Source: Euwallacea fornicatus
Lineage: Eukaryota > Arthropoda > Insecta > Coleoptera > Curculionidae
NCBI RefSeq assembly: GCF_040115645.1
Contig: NC_089541.1
Coordinates: 2,294,001 to 2,358,000 of the forward strand
Reading direction: 5' to 3'
DNA length: 64,000 nucleotides
A program made the translations under genes and the position numbers. A model generated the notes under the pieces. That model saw only the letters and a list, made by a program, of their open reading frames with translations. It made no database searches and was not told the DNA's origin. Below, in pieces: positions 48,151 to 59,094 of this stretch. Position 1 is the stretch's first letter. Each line of letters starts with the position of its first letter.

Positions 48151-49409
48151 GATTAATGTTATTCTCAGTTAACCTTAGCTGAGAATGCTGTAGAATTACT
48201 GTCCTTTTGGATCTCGTTTTTGGATTTCAAGTTAACAAGGACTTACTGTGCGAGCATTTGTGCGAAGGTGAATGTTATTCTCAGTTAGTTTTAGCTGAGG
48301 GTAGTGTGGAATTCGTGTTCATTAACATCCCCATATTGGATGTGATGTTTACTGGGGCCTACGTCCGAGCCCTTGCGCAAGGGTGAATGTTATTCTCAGT
48401 TAGTTTTAGCTGAGGGTAGTGTGGAATTCGTGTCCATTAACAACCCCATATTGGGTGTGATGTTTACTGGGACCTACGTCCGAGCCCTTGCGCAAGGGTG
48501 AATGTTATTCTCAGTTAGTTTTAGCTGAGGGTAGTGTGGAATTCGTGTCCATTAACATCTCCATATTGGGTGTGATGTTTACTGGGACCTACGTCCGAGC
48601 CCTTGCGCAAGGGTGAATGTTATTCTCAGTTAGTTTTAGCTGAGGGTAGTGTGGAATTCGTGTTCATTAACATCCCCATATTGGATGTGATGTTTACTGG
48701 GACCTACGTCCGAGCCCTTGCGCAAGGGTGAATGTTATTCTCAGTTAGTTTTAGCTGAGGGTAGTGTGGAATTCGTGTCCATTAACATCTCCATATTGGG
48801 TGTGATGTTTACTGGGACCTACGTCCGAGCCCTTGCGCAAGGGTGAATGTTATTCTCAGTTAGTTTTAGCTGAGGGTAGTGTGGAATTCGTGTCCATTAA
48901 CATCTCCATATTGGGTGTGATGTTTACTGGGACCTACGTCCGAGCCCTTGCGCAAGGGTGAATGTTATTCTCAGTTAGTTTTAGCTGAGGGTAGTGTGGA
49001 ATTCGTGTTCATTAACATCCCCATATTGGATGTGATGTTTACTGGGACCTACGTCCGAGCCCTTGCGCAAGGGTGAATGTTATTCTCAGTTAGTTTTAGC
49101 TGAGGGTAGTGTGGAATTCGTGTCCATTAACATCTCCATATTGGGTGTGATGTTTACTGGGACCTACGTCCGAGCCCTTGCGCAAGGGTGAATGTTATTC
49201 TCAGTTAGTTTTAGCTGAGGGTAGTGTGGAATTCGTGTCCATTAACATCTCCATATTGGGTGTGATGTTTACTGGGACCTACGTCCGAGCCCTTGCGCAA
49301 GGGTGAATGTTATTCTCAGTTAGTTTTAGCTGAGGGTAGTGTGGAATTCGTGTCCTTTGGGATTCCTTTGATGGATTTTATGTTAACAGATATTGCTGTC
49401 CGAAGTACG
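48151..49409 (+). repeat. 115-bp satellite, 11 units with a three-unit higher-order period
   Basis: Unit starts (GGGTGAATGTTATTCTCAG) at 48266, 48381 and every 115 bp to 49301, with a diverged first unit at 48151. Each unit carries CTCAGTTAGTTTTAGCTGAG (an imperfect hairpin), and the junctions carry the perfect 14-bp palindrome CCCTTGCGCAAGGG. Two variant types differ at TTCATTAACATCCCC..GGATG (A) and TCCATTAACATCTCC..GGGTG (B). The order from 48266 is A, B-like, B, A, B, B, A, B, B, i.e. a 345-bp higher-order repeat. The first and last units resemble each other in a TCCTTTGGATC-like segment absent from the inner units. Confidence 0.95.
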
Positions 49410-50228
49410 CGATAATTCAAAAACTACTTGACCGATTTCCCTCAAATTTTGAGAGAACATTTCTTAGCTCATTACCTTTTTGCATGGACCTCTCGAACGT
49501 TTCGTATTTAACCCTATAAAAAAGTTATCAACTATAGTTTCTAAAGAAAATATGACCATTTTTAAGTTCCCTTTTTGGAATTCTAAAAATTTTCATAACT
49601 TTTTAAGTTATTTCAAAGCGTGATTTCATAAATTAACGAAATTTTTTTTGTATTTTTGTTACAAATAATTTTACCAACCCCCCCAGTGTACCGTAGATTT
49701 TTAATATGTATATTTTAAGTCGTCATTATTTCACAATTAGTAAGTATTTTAAAAAAAGTACTTTGCAATTATTATACCCAACAATAACTATATAAAATTG
49801 CAAATCAGATGACGCAGTAATTTTTGAGAAAAAAATTCTTAAAAACCAAATGTTCTAATGTATTTCCCCCTTAAATTAAAAAAAAACTGACTATATATTC
49901 GAGTTTCTCTTCGTTTATACTCGTAGAATCCAGAATATTGTCAAACTGATGTATTATTAGATAAAAATATGATCAAAATATCTATAAACTTTTTTTTTGA
50001 AACCCCGAATTCCAGAACCAAGCTGATACGGACCCATGTTCACAAGAACTTTTACTTTAAAATTAGTCCCTCTTAAAGATTGTACAAGTAATTAAGAAAA
50101 CCCCCGTATAAGTTACGCTTCTTATCATAATATCTTAATTGCATATCACCTTAGATTGAGTAAATATTTTATATGATCACATTTAAAATGAAGACTTCGT
50201 TATATTAATTACAGTAGTCTTTAGCCTG
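49410..50228. other. Intergenic with one dispersed-repeat copy
   Basis: AT-rich. The part at 49900-50135 is an inverted copy of the dispersed repeat at 40840-41060. No coding motif elsewhere. Confidence 0.5.
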
Positions 50229-50505
50229 CTGATCCTGGAATACCTGGAAAACTAGCAAGCAGAAATGGTTGAATATCTGACATCTAAAAACCTATCATTT
50301 TGCCATAGTATCAGCAATCCCTTTAAAATTTTTCCGGATATAGGAGAATTTCCTTTTGACGGGGAGAAAAGAAACATAGTTTTTCTTCCTGCAGCTCCTA
50401 TAAACTAGCATAAATATCCATAAATTCTAGAAAAGGATGCGCAGGAGAGAGCGCTGCAAGGCTTAATCCAGATATTGATGTTTATATTCTGTGTCTCCAG
50501 CAATT
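50229..50505 (+). pseudogene. Decayed first coding exon of an alpha-1,4-galactosyltransferase-family gene
   Basis: Translation gives NLSFCHSISNPFKIFPDIGE then FPFDGEKRNIVFLPAAP, a stop, and in another frame GCAGESAARLNPDIDVYIL. This follows the first coding exon of the gene at 62190 block by block: LFCHGIEDFDALPDIS, KHKRNIFFLETTC, QACAVESAARLNPNSDVYLL. Upstream, TGATCCTGGAATACCTGGAA (50230) resembles the start region of that gene (TGATCCCAATAGCCGGAA), and ATTACAG precedes it like its 3' splice site. The membrane segment appears deleted. One in-frame stop and at least one frameshift make it a pseudogene, and no second exon is recognisable downstream. It is a diverged paralogue, not a recent copy. 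Confidence 0.85.
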
Positions 50506-51026
50506 AGTGTTGGTAATTTTCTCACTTTCAGTAAAATTTTCATTTAATATTTCTCTCTTAATTCAGAAGAGAATAGTGCGAAATCATAAACTGTTTCTAT
50601 TTCAAGATTTCGACATTATGGAAATATGGCAGAATTCACCTGAATCTGGGCGTGGTTGTAACAAAAAAAAAACTATCATGCACTTTCAGGCAATGTTGCA
50701 GGATCTAAAGGGGGCCATTTGAGAAGTGCTGCTCTTGGCGTTAGAGCCGTCGCAAAGCCGGAATTACATTGCCCAATGCTCAAATGAGCTTAATTTTATA
50801 CTCGTCCTAAGTTAATATCTCGGGAAGTTTTTCATTACTCCCTCAAGAATAAAGTATTAAATTTACATAGAATAATCCTCAGGAATTGTCCTCAGTCCGA
50901 TTCACAACCAATAATCCGAATTGGAACTTGTGAAGTCTTTTATATCTCTCTTCAACAATCTATATTTTATTCTATATTAAATGGATATACTATTTTAATG
51001 ACGCTTTCGACTTAGCTACATATGTA
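50506..51026. other. Intergenic, nothing recognised
   Basis: The frame of the preceding pseudoexon continues open to 50722 without matching the second exon of the intact gene. No other feature seen. Confidence 0.4.
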
Positions 51027-52005
51027 CAGGGTGTCAGGCAAATACCTTTAAAAAAATCTTGTGAGAATTGGCAATGTCGCGTCGCGTTTATTTCATTTCG
51101 ATACCTCTCTAAATAGCCCCATCACAGGTGTGCATTTTTAGACGGTTTTTTTATGGATCTGATAGGTTTTACAGTTAAAATTTAAACATTCCAATATTCT
51201 TATTTTATTACTTTGACAAGGACCACTTACCTTAGAATGATTGTTGTCACCTCTAATCGGTATAACGTATTACGTTCCACACTTTACATCACCCACATCA
51301 CAATAAAAAACACACATTTGTTATTGTTTTTACTACATTAAATTTTGGAAAAGTCCACCACTTGAGGCCATGGATGCACGATAACGTTTTAACCGATTTT
51401 TCCGTACACGATGAAAAATTCCATTTGTCGAGCTAGAAGTTTTCTTTCTGAGTAACGATTACCGTAAGTGCGTCCAGGTTCTCAGGATTTTTGTAATGCC
51501 TCTCCATAAATCAAAGGCATCTCATGATACTCGCGTAAAGAATACATTTTCACGTAGGTACTGTTAATAAATCCGAATAAAGTCACGTACTAATTAAAGG
51601 TCAGGCCTTATCAGCTATCGTGTATTAAGGAATTGCAAAAAATTATCATAACAAAAATAAACTTCTTTTTCTCGGTCACGTACAGTGCGACGTTGCCGCT
51701 TCGGTTTACTTTTACTGCTGAAGATACATTGTTTGTTATTAAGTTTTTAATTATTTTTAGCAAAGTTTATTACTGAACGATTATAACTGATTTGTTACAG
51801 ATTACACAATGAACATCTGTCAAGAACGTTTTTTTATTATTTTATTAAGATTTCAAGCTTACCTTAGCTTTTCGGTTAGAAACTTTAACATATTTTTTTT
51901 TAGCTGGATATTAGATTTTGGCCCCCCCTTGTGTGGAATTTTTTTCCTCAAAATGATGTTCTTAAACATTGTTCAATTTTGCGAAAGTTATTTCCTTAAC
52001 ACCCT
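51027..52005. mobile_element. Candidate 979-bp element with short inverted ends and TA flanks
   Basis: TA then CAGGGTGTCAGGCAAATACC at the left; inward from the right CAGGGTGTTAAGGAAATAAC, also next to TA (52006-52007). Similarity extends about 31 bp at roughly three quarters identity and then stops. The interior has no recognisable transposase. The ends match the CAGGGTGT class of the other foldbacks here; it could also be two unrelated solo ends. Confidence 0.5.
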
Positions 52006-52581
52006 GTAGACAAAAGCGGCTGCTTGGTTCATATCTGGAAATCAACTCAGATTCAAGGATATTCAAAGTTGAAGGGACAGGGCTCAAATTGCACTTGGAC
52101 AGATAGTATTGTCCCCACGTTGTTGAAGAAATTAACGAATATTTTTCGTGAATTAATGTTCTGACTTGCGCTTCTAACTTACGGATTGAAGCGAAATGGA
52201 ATAAATTTTTTATCACATTTTCAACCTCGTTTCAAGGAATCTATAATGACCTGAAATAAATATCAAAAGTAAAACCAATATCTAAATATAATTTTGATAG
52301 TTAAAGAAATGAGTGTATTTTATGAGTATATGGTTTTAACGTAATGAGTTTTACCACAAGGATAGAGCAGCAAAATTTCCAGATGAAGTGCAAGATATGA
52401 CAATTTTAGATAAAAAAATATTAATTTTTCATACATTTTTTTGACCCTTCATGCATTTTTCGAGAGCTTTTTTAGTCCCTTAATAACCGCCCCAGTTTTT
52501 TTTTTAATAATTACTCCAAATTCGATGATCCATATCTGGAAATTTCTACCAATTTTTCTATTTAAATAATTCATTAACATA
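52006..52581. other. Intergenic, nothing recognised
   Basis: AT-rich with T runs near 52490-52505; no feature identified. Confidence 0.4.
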
Positions 52582-52782
52582 CAGTGCGCGACAATAAAAT
52601 AGCACACAGTGAAATTTATGTCAAAAGTCATTTGTAATGCATTTTATTTAATAATTTTTTGTTAACTTATGTAATACATAACAAAGGAGAATGATTGCTT
52701 TACAATTTTTATGGAAAAGAGGTGTTAATAACTAATACAATCAAAATCGTGAAAAGTTAACGCGACAAAATAATAGCACATT
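52582..52782. repeat. Left terminal inverted repeat of the Tc1-like element
   Basis: 201 bp, matching 53966-54166 in inverted orientation. Contains the outer (52588-52606) and inner (52762-52780) direct-repeat motifs expected to bind transposase. Confidence 0.95.
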
Positions 52783-52840
52783 CTTCAAAAATAACTAATA
52801 TTACAATTATTTAATTAACAAAACTTAATACATTTTTAAG

Positions 52841-53835
52841 CTAGTACTTTGTACTACCACCTTTATTTTTTATCATCTCTATAAGACGATCTGGTATTGA
52901 TTTGAATAATTTTTTAATATATTTTCTAGGAATCTTATTCCATTCATAAATAATACAATTTTTTAAATCTTCTGCATTATTAAATTGTCTGCCATTTTTG
53001 TACACAGCTCTTGCAAGTTTACCCCAACAATTTTCGATTATATTCAAATCGGGTGATCTTGCTGGCCATTCCAAAATAGTAATATTATTCGTTTCAAAAT
53101 ACTCTTTAACGCACTTTGCGGTGTGTACAGCTGCGCTGTCTTGTTGGAAAATAAAATTTTCTCCTGATATTTGTTTAGCATACTTTTTTAGTTGTTTATC
53201 AATTAATTTTATGTACTCACGACTATTTAACCGTCCTTTAATAAAGTTCAATTCAGTCTTTCCTCTATACCCGATACCAGCCCAAATCATAAGGCTGCCT
53301 CCACCCATTTGCCGACGACTTAAATAAACTTCCTCCTTTCTCAAATCATGATAGTAATGATTCCACCCATCTGGTCCATCAAGATTAAATTTTTTTTCAT
53401 CACTAAATATAACATATTTTAATTTTTTTATAGATTTCAGATGTTTTGTCGCAAACTGCAAACGAGCCTCTTTGTGTCTTGGAGATAGGGGTGGCTTCTT
53501 TTTAAGTTTTTGATGTTGTATGATTGAGGAATGTTGAAGTACACGTTGTACGTTTCTGATATTAGTATTTATGCCCACTGAATCAGCTATTTCTCTGGCC
53601 GTAGCAAAAGAGTTTGATGCTGCTCTCAAAATAGCACGTTTCTCACGGTCTGTTAAAGCTGGTGGTCTGCCCTTACCTTTTTTTTGCCATAATTACTGGG
53701 ATTTTTAATTAAATTATATATTACTTTGCGGCTTCTACCCACAATTTTGGCAATTCTTAATATGGAATATTTTTCTTTCCATAGGCATAGAATCTTAGCG
53801 ATTTCACTCTCATTTAACTTTGTACCTCGCCCCAT
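52841..53835 (-). pseudogene. Tc1-like transposase, one frame break
   Basis: Cut-and-paste transposase, about 331 codons if the break is bridged, normal for Tc1. The start is taken as the ATG at 53835 (MGRGTKLNESEIAKIL), the usual MGRG-type start; an upstream ATG would add 18 residues. N-terminal helix-turn-helix (SILRIAKIVGRSRKVIYNLI) and second HTH (AREIADSVGINTNIRNVQRV) precede the catalytic core: D in IFSDEKKF, D in FQQDSAAVH and E in PDLNIIENCWG, with 34 residues between the last two. All three acidic residues are intact. In an A8 tract (53678-53685) the first frame runs on to a stop at 53653, while the rest lies in the -1 frame. This is either a one-base deletion or, since A-AAA-AAG sits in the right phase, a possible -1 frameshift site. 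Confidence 0.93.
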
Positions 53836-53965
53836 GACTTCGAAAATTGAATGGTATTTGTGTTTATTTATATTGCGTATGAGTTTCATCCTTCATAAAA
53901 AAAGATTAAGCATAAATACTTCAAATTACTATTCGCTGAATCACCGCAGAGATAAATCAAACCAA

Positions 53966-54166
53966 AATGTGCTATTATTTTGTCGCGTTAACTTTTCACG
54001 ATTTTGATTGTATTAGTTATTAACACCTCTTTTCCATAAAAATTGTAAAGCAATCATTCTCCTTTGTTATGTATTACATAAGTTAACAAAAAATTATTAA
54101 ATAAAATGCATTACAAATGACTTTTGACATAAATTTCACTGTGTGCTATTTTATTGTCGCGCACTG
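53966..54166. repeat. Right terminal inverted repeat of the Tc1-like element
   Basis: 201 bp, the inverted counterpart of 52582-52782, followed by the TA target duplication at 54167-54168. Confidence 0.95.
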
Positions 54167-55682
54167 TACCAAAAACGCATACAAACTTCCTAAAAACGTT
54201 CCTGTTTTTTGAACTTTTCAGTTTTTGTGTAATCAGAGGTGTACTGAGCCGTAACTAATTTTTAAAATCTCCAAAAACAAGATGGAAGACGGACTTCATT
54301 ACTTCAATTTTCGATGATTTCGAGGCGTCCCTGCAATTTGATATTAAATTAAATATTGATTTCTAGTATCTCCAAGAGTTTGGCAGACTGTTAGCTTCTT
54401 CCAGGTGCCTTATGTGGCGCAACAAAAAAATGGAATTTCTTAAAATTATTGAATTTCAAAGGAAGATGTACCTACAACGCTATCGGACTTTTTAAGCTCT
54501 TTAGAAATTCCTATGATTTATAGTAAGCTGAGGAAATCTATATTCATGATATCTCAAAGTTGTAACAATTCTTGAAGTAAAATTCAGTTTTTACCAGCAC
54601 ACAAAAGGTAACGATTTTTTCAATATCGCGAAGCCCGGGAAATAATGAATGATTTTCATTCATTGGACATTCAACCCCTTCAGTGTTTTAACTGTATGTT
54701 ATTTGTGTCTTTACATATTTCGGTTAATATTAATCGGGAATTTTTCGAGGGGTTTAGCAACCTTTGAATGTAAAATAGACCCATTCAGTGGTGTATCAAA
54801 AAGGAAAACTTTTCGTTAGCTTATTGAATTTGAAAAGAAAACTGAACTCCGTTGTTTTGCTGTTTAACGCTCCTAGGAGCCGCCCATATTCTTTTTTCTT
54901 TATTAAAGGAAGTGTTAAAATTCCAACATAGCACAGTTGAAAGAGAACTTTTAGGCTAAAAGGTATTAAACGTCCAGGTTTTTAGATAATTAAATCGGCT
55001 TTTCAAAATTTCCCTAATTTCACCTGCGCCTTTATCTTCATATCAAGTTGTCCAGTGGCGTATTTTTATTTCAGAAAAGGCACGTTCATATTTTTTAATT
55101 TTATCAAACCATTTGAAAAATAACTTACCAACATAAGAATACCGTAGGAAAGACGTCGACATTTCAAGACTTTTAAGACATATTTATGACGTCTTTCTGA
55201 TATATGACGATGAGTTTGATAACCATGACGTCAGAAAGGCATCATAGGTATCAATTATCATCAAGTTAACAATGTTGTATATAACATTTTAGTTAGTTAA
55301 GTAAGTTCACCACTGATTGCCTCAATGAAACTGAAAGTTAGACTCTCAAGAATTCACTGAAAAACCGCACAGAAACATTTCTAGCGTGGATTAAAAGACT
55401 CTTCCAGATGTTTCAGATCATTTTCCAAATGATGACGGTATAAATGTATTTGTTCTAGAAACTTCCTGCTAGAACTTTCCTGCAATTTATGCAAAAGTAG
55501 AAAAATTATGTTGAAAAATATGTAGAAATGGATGCTCAGGCATTATCAAAACTAGTTTTGGTATTAAAAAGAATTATTATTAGTTCTTTAAATTTAGATG
55601 AGGAAAGGGCGACCAGTTTTTCAACATTTTAATAGGTTATAGTAACCTGTGGCTTCTAAACTATAGCATAAAAAGATGTATA
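54167..55682. other. Intergenic with one hairpin
   Basis: No coding motif. At about 55185-55255 TATGACGTCTTTCTGA pairs with TCAGAAAGGCATCATA (14 of 16) around a loop of about 30-40 nt that itself holds ATGACGTCAG. Confidence 0.4.
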
Positions 55683-56994
55683 CAGTGTGTTTATCTAAAA
55701 ACTTATCATCCCAAAAATCGGAATGCAAATAAATTCTGAAATGCTGTTCCTGAGGATCTCAAAGGTCGTAAGGGTGAACAACCCCCGTCGCCCCGCGTTC
55801 ACGATCTTAAATCGGACCCAACTTTGATGTTAGCCTTATATGAAAGGGCATTTAAAATCCATTATTTTGATGTAAATAACTCTAAAATTGATAAAGTTTT
55901 TTTCGAGAAATTTGTTAATAACTAAGCGTAACTTTGTAATACAATCTTTTAATGTGAAACTGGATTTCTTTTCGATAAAGACATAAAATATTCTAAAAAA
56001 ATTAAAAACTTATAAATTAATATTTCAAATGCTCAAATTCTCCCTAATTATTTTCTAAAGAAAGATATAATTTTCTTTCGACCTGTTCTCGGAGTCCTCT
56101 GAGAGTTTCTCTTGTAATCTTTCGACATTCTGCAGTTATTCGATTTTCTAAATCATTAATATCCCGAGAAACCGTTTGGTAAACTGCAAATTTAAAGTAT
56201 CCCCAAAGAAAAAAAGTCAAGAAGCGTTAAATCAGGAGATCTTGCTAGCCATTCTGTTCTATTTGTCCTGTCAATTCACCACCAGTTTATGATTTTTGTT
56301 ATTTTGTGCACTAAACCTAATGAAATTGCGGTTTCATGGGACACTTTCGTCGGTGATGTGGTTGGCTCGGCTGTAAAGTGTCCAAGCACTTTGATCTGAA
56401 TAGTTTCATCTAACACCCTGGAACTACTTCGTTTTACGTTCACTACAGATCTAGTCATTTAAAATTTTTCAATAGCTGAATAACATAAACATGCGAAACG
56501 TATTTGTCCGGATGGCTCTCATAGAATATCGCCGCAATTTGAAAAGTAAATTCATTATTTGCATCATAAATTAATAAAAATTCGACCATTTCTTCCATGG
56601 AATAAAGCACTTTTATTAACACTTTAATAATACATAACAATAAATTATTTGTCAGCTACTAAACAGCAATATTCAAATATAACTGGGTTCTGGCAAGTTT
56701 ATTTATTGTATTAAAGAATTGTTTTTTTTATTCTTTGAAAACAAATTTATCAATTTTAGAATCGTTTACATCAAAATAATGTATTTTAAGTGCCCATTAA
56801 TATGAGGTGCACATCGACGTAGGGCGCCATTTAAGATTCTGAAGTTGATGGTGGCTGAAGGTGTGCGCAATATTAATACCGCTATTGCCAGAAATGCTCT
56901 TTCTTACGACCTTTAAGATGCCCACAAATTACATTTTAGTATTTCTTTTTGTTTTGAGCTCAAAGTGAAGTTAAGTTTTTAAATGAACATACCG
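55683..56994 (-). mobile_element. Mariner-type element, 1312 bp, internally deleted
   Basis: Flanked by TA (55681-55682, 56995-56996). Ends CAGTGTGTTTATCTAAAAAC and, inward from the right, CGGTATGTTCATTTAAAAAC. Inverted repeats stay alignable for about 220 bp, with the best block GCATTTAAAATCCATTATTT / GCACTTAAAATACATTATTT close to the inner end. The interior holds a transposase with its middle missing. Same superfamily as the 35361 and 59960 elements but with its own terminal sequence. Confidence 0.88.
56050..56598 (-). pseudogene. Mariner-like transposase with central deletion
   Basis: From the ATG at 56598: MEEMVEFLLIYDANNE, YVIQLLKNFK (DUF4817-like HTH), then VLDETIQIKVLGHFTAEPTT, TKVSHETAISLGLVHKITKI (second HTH). 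Directly after NWW the sequence jumps to the end of the catalytic domain: LARSPDLTLLDFF, then in the next frame LWGYFKFAVYQTV and a C-terminal helix region (ECRKITRETLRGLREQVE). The first two catalytic motifs, about 150 residues, are gone, while the third aspartate (LLDFF) is kept. The DNA-binding half is preserved better than the rest. Confidence 0.85.
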
Positions 56995-58476
56995 TATATC
57001 CAGGAGACTAAGGTCCTTTAGTTTGAAAACCGTCCACTTTTGGGCTAAAGTAAATTTGTTTAAATCGTCATACTTTCATCTCAGAAATCTGTAATACAAT
57101 TTTGTGCAAACCTTTTAGAGACGCTCTGTATAATCTGAGGACGTCTTAGGAAAGTTAAATAAGAAAAGTTTCGCAATACTTTTGGCCACTGATCAAAATG
57201 GTACCATAAGGGGAGGGCATAGCAAATTCGATTATTGCACTATAGTCTTGTAAGTAAGGTCACTGACCAATATAAGAATTACATCAATTTTATGGGTTGA
57301 TGATTTCATAAAATAAAGGCCAAAAGCTTCCTTTTTAGTCCGAAAGGTCAGGGAGATCGTTAAGACAAAAGTTCAAAAAAGGGAATTTATTGGTTTCTTC
57401 ATATTTAGACCCATGACTAATTTGATTACTGGAAAGTTCCATAGACGTATTCAAGAGACATTATCAATTAGACTTAATTTAACTTTTTTCTTCTGTAAAA
57501 AAACACTGGTTTAATCGCTTTTAAAGAACAATACACACGTGAAAAGCGGCAATATAATAAAAATGTTTTGTGTTACATCTTCAACATGAGCCCTGTCTAA
57601 GGAGAAAAGTATTTTCCTGTCCAGGAAACTGGCAATCCCTTCGTTCGGGAAAACAGCTCCGTAACTCACTTTCGGGAAAGTCTGATTGAAAGACGCGTCA
57701 AGAAAATCTTGTTAAGGGCTTTTGTTCGCATACGTCCTAATTTTATTTTCCCGGCTACGTTACTTGCTACAAAATGGATGTTTATCTTTTTGAGGTTTGT
57801 CGTGTCATAAGGTCGAAATTGTGGTCCTGAAGTCCTCAAAATGAGCCATGGAGGCAAAAATCAAGTGGACCCAACTTTGTAAACGTAATGCAATACCGAG
57901 TATGGGTTCGGGGGTAAACGAAAAAGGTCGCGGAATGAATTTCCAATTTGATTATCAGCTTAATGAAAACGATTTTAAGTTGGAGTTTGCGTATTTTGAA
58001 ATCGCATTTTCAGCAAATTCTGAGAAATTTCTTTCATAAAACAATTTTAACTTGTCCAAGAGACAGGCCTGGTGCGTGTCTGTTTTCCGGTCATAAATTT
58101 AGTGAAGCTTTACTGGCAGAATTCCTGAAAACCGGCAAAAAATAAGGCAGTTTCTTAAACACCGATTAGTTAACTCAGTTATCAAGCTTTTACCTCCCTG
58201 TTGACTAAACTACGAAGTTTTTTAATGTTTATGGTTTCATGGGACAGATATACCGTCCGCCTTTAAATTATCACCCTGTTAACTTTTTCACAATTTTTTT
58301 AAATTCCAAAGCAGTATTACAATGGAACAAAAAATTAGTGAATTTTAACGTTTGTCTATTTTTTTTAATATTGCTTACGTCACCGGGAAGACAAAATGGC
58401 TGATTATTTAAGATTGAAAGCTAGATCAAGTGATAACTCAAATTAAAGGTATTTCACAACTACGCTCAATAGTTTA
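56995..58476. other. Intergenic, nothing firmly recognised
   Basis: A weak inverted pair (CAGGAGACTAAGG near 57001 and its rough complement near 57115-57128, ending CTCTGTATA) might be a very small MITE. The overlapping short frames at 57666-58145 show no family signature. Confidence 0.35.
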
Positions 58477-58833
58477 GGGTGATTCAAACTTCATCGATTA
58501 GTTTTTAGAGAAATACTTGTAAATTTCGTAGAAAGTGGGATATAAACTCAGTTAAATAGAACGCAAACAATGAAAAAACTTATTTGTTAATAGGAAATTG
58601 GTTTGTTTTCCATTTTGTGCTCACAAACAGTTTTTAGTTAATTTTGTTTATTTATATATTTTTTCCCTTTTTTTACCAACGACTGTGAACACAATATCGA
58701 AAACACATTAATTTCGTATTAACAAAAAAGTTTTTCATTGTTTACGCCCTATTTAACTGAGATTGCATTGCATTTTTTACGAAATTTATGGTTGTTGTTG
58801 TCAAAAACGAATCTATAGATTTTGAATCGCATT
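58477..58833. mobile_element. Foldback element, about 360 bp
   Basis: Imperfect palindrome: GATTCAAACTTCATCGATTA on the left against GATTCAAAATCTATAGATTC inward from the right, then CTCAGTTAAATAGAACGCAA against CTCAGTTAAATAGGGCGTAA, and ACAATGAAAAA followed by TTTGTTAATA in both arms. The central loop near 58630-58690 is T-rich. No coding capacity and no clear target duplication. Confidence 0.75.
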
Positions 58834-59094
58834 GCATTATTGGATGTAGTTTTGAAAGACCATCAATTTGAAATGTTACTTAATCGATGTTTGAATTTTA
58901 AAAATTGCCCATATTACCTTACTGCTTATATAAACAATATTTAAAAATATAAACATACGTTGAAAGATAAGATTTTTAGTCGTATTTGATGTTGCTTATG
59001 TGTTAAAAAGTTATTGGGAGGGGCAGAGTTTAGAGCCGCACTCTATAAGAACTATTTTTGAATAAGTTGCGGGTTAGCTGTTTCGGCGGGGTCG
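58834..59094. other. Short intergenic stretch
   Basis: No motif identified; it separates the foldback from the truncated end of a Tc1-like remnant. Confidence 0.4.

Larger units (their letters stand above)
52582..54166 (-). mobile_element. Tc1-like DD34E transposon, nearly intact, 1585 bp
   Basis: Complete element with TA target duplication (52580-52581 and 54167-54168). Terminal inverted repeats are 201 bp each (52582-52782 and 53966-54166) and virtually identical by eye, ending CAGTGCGCGAC. Within each repeat a near-duplicate motif occurs twice in the same orientation: GCGACAATAAAATAGCACA (52588-52606) and GCGACAAAATAATAGCACA (52762-52780), the IR/DR layout of transposase-binding sites known from Sleeping Beauty-like and some Bari/Paris-type elements. 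One transposase gene lies between the repeats on the minus strand. The repeat identity and long open frames mark it as the youngest element in the window. Confidence 0.97.

Noticed and set aside
48151..49409. Regular direct repeats that could suggest a CRISPR-like array
   Set aside because: Repeats are contiguous 115-bp units without unique spacers, in a eukaryotic context; it is a satellite.
52998..53327. Plus-strand frame of 109 codons
   Set aside because: Antisense shadow of the Tc1-like transposase.
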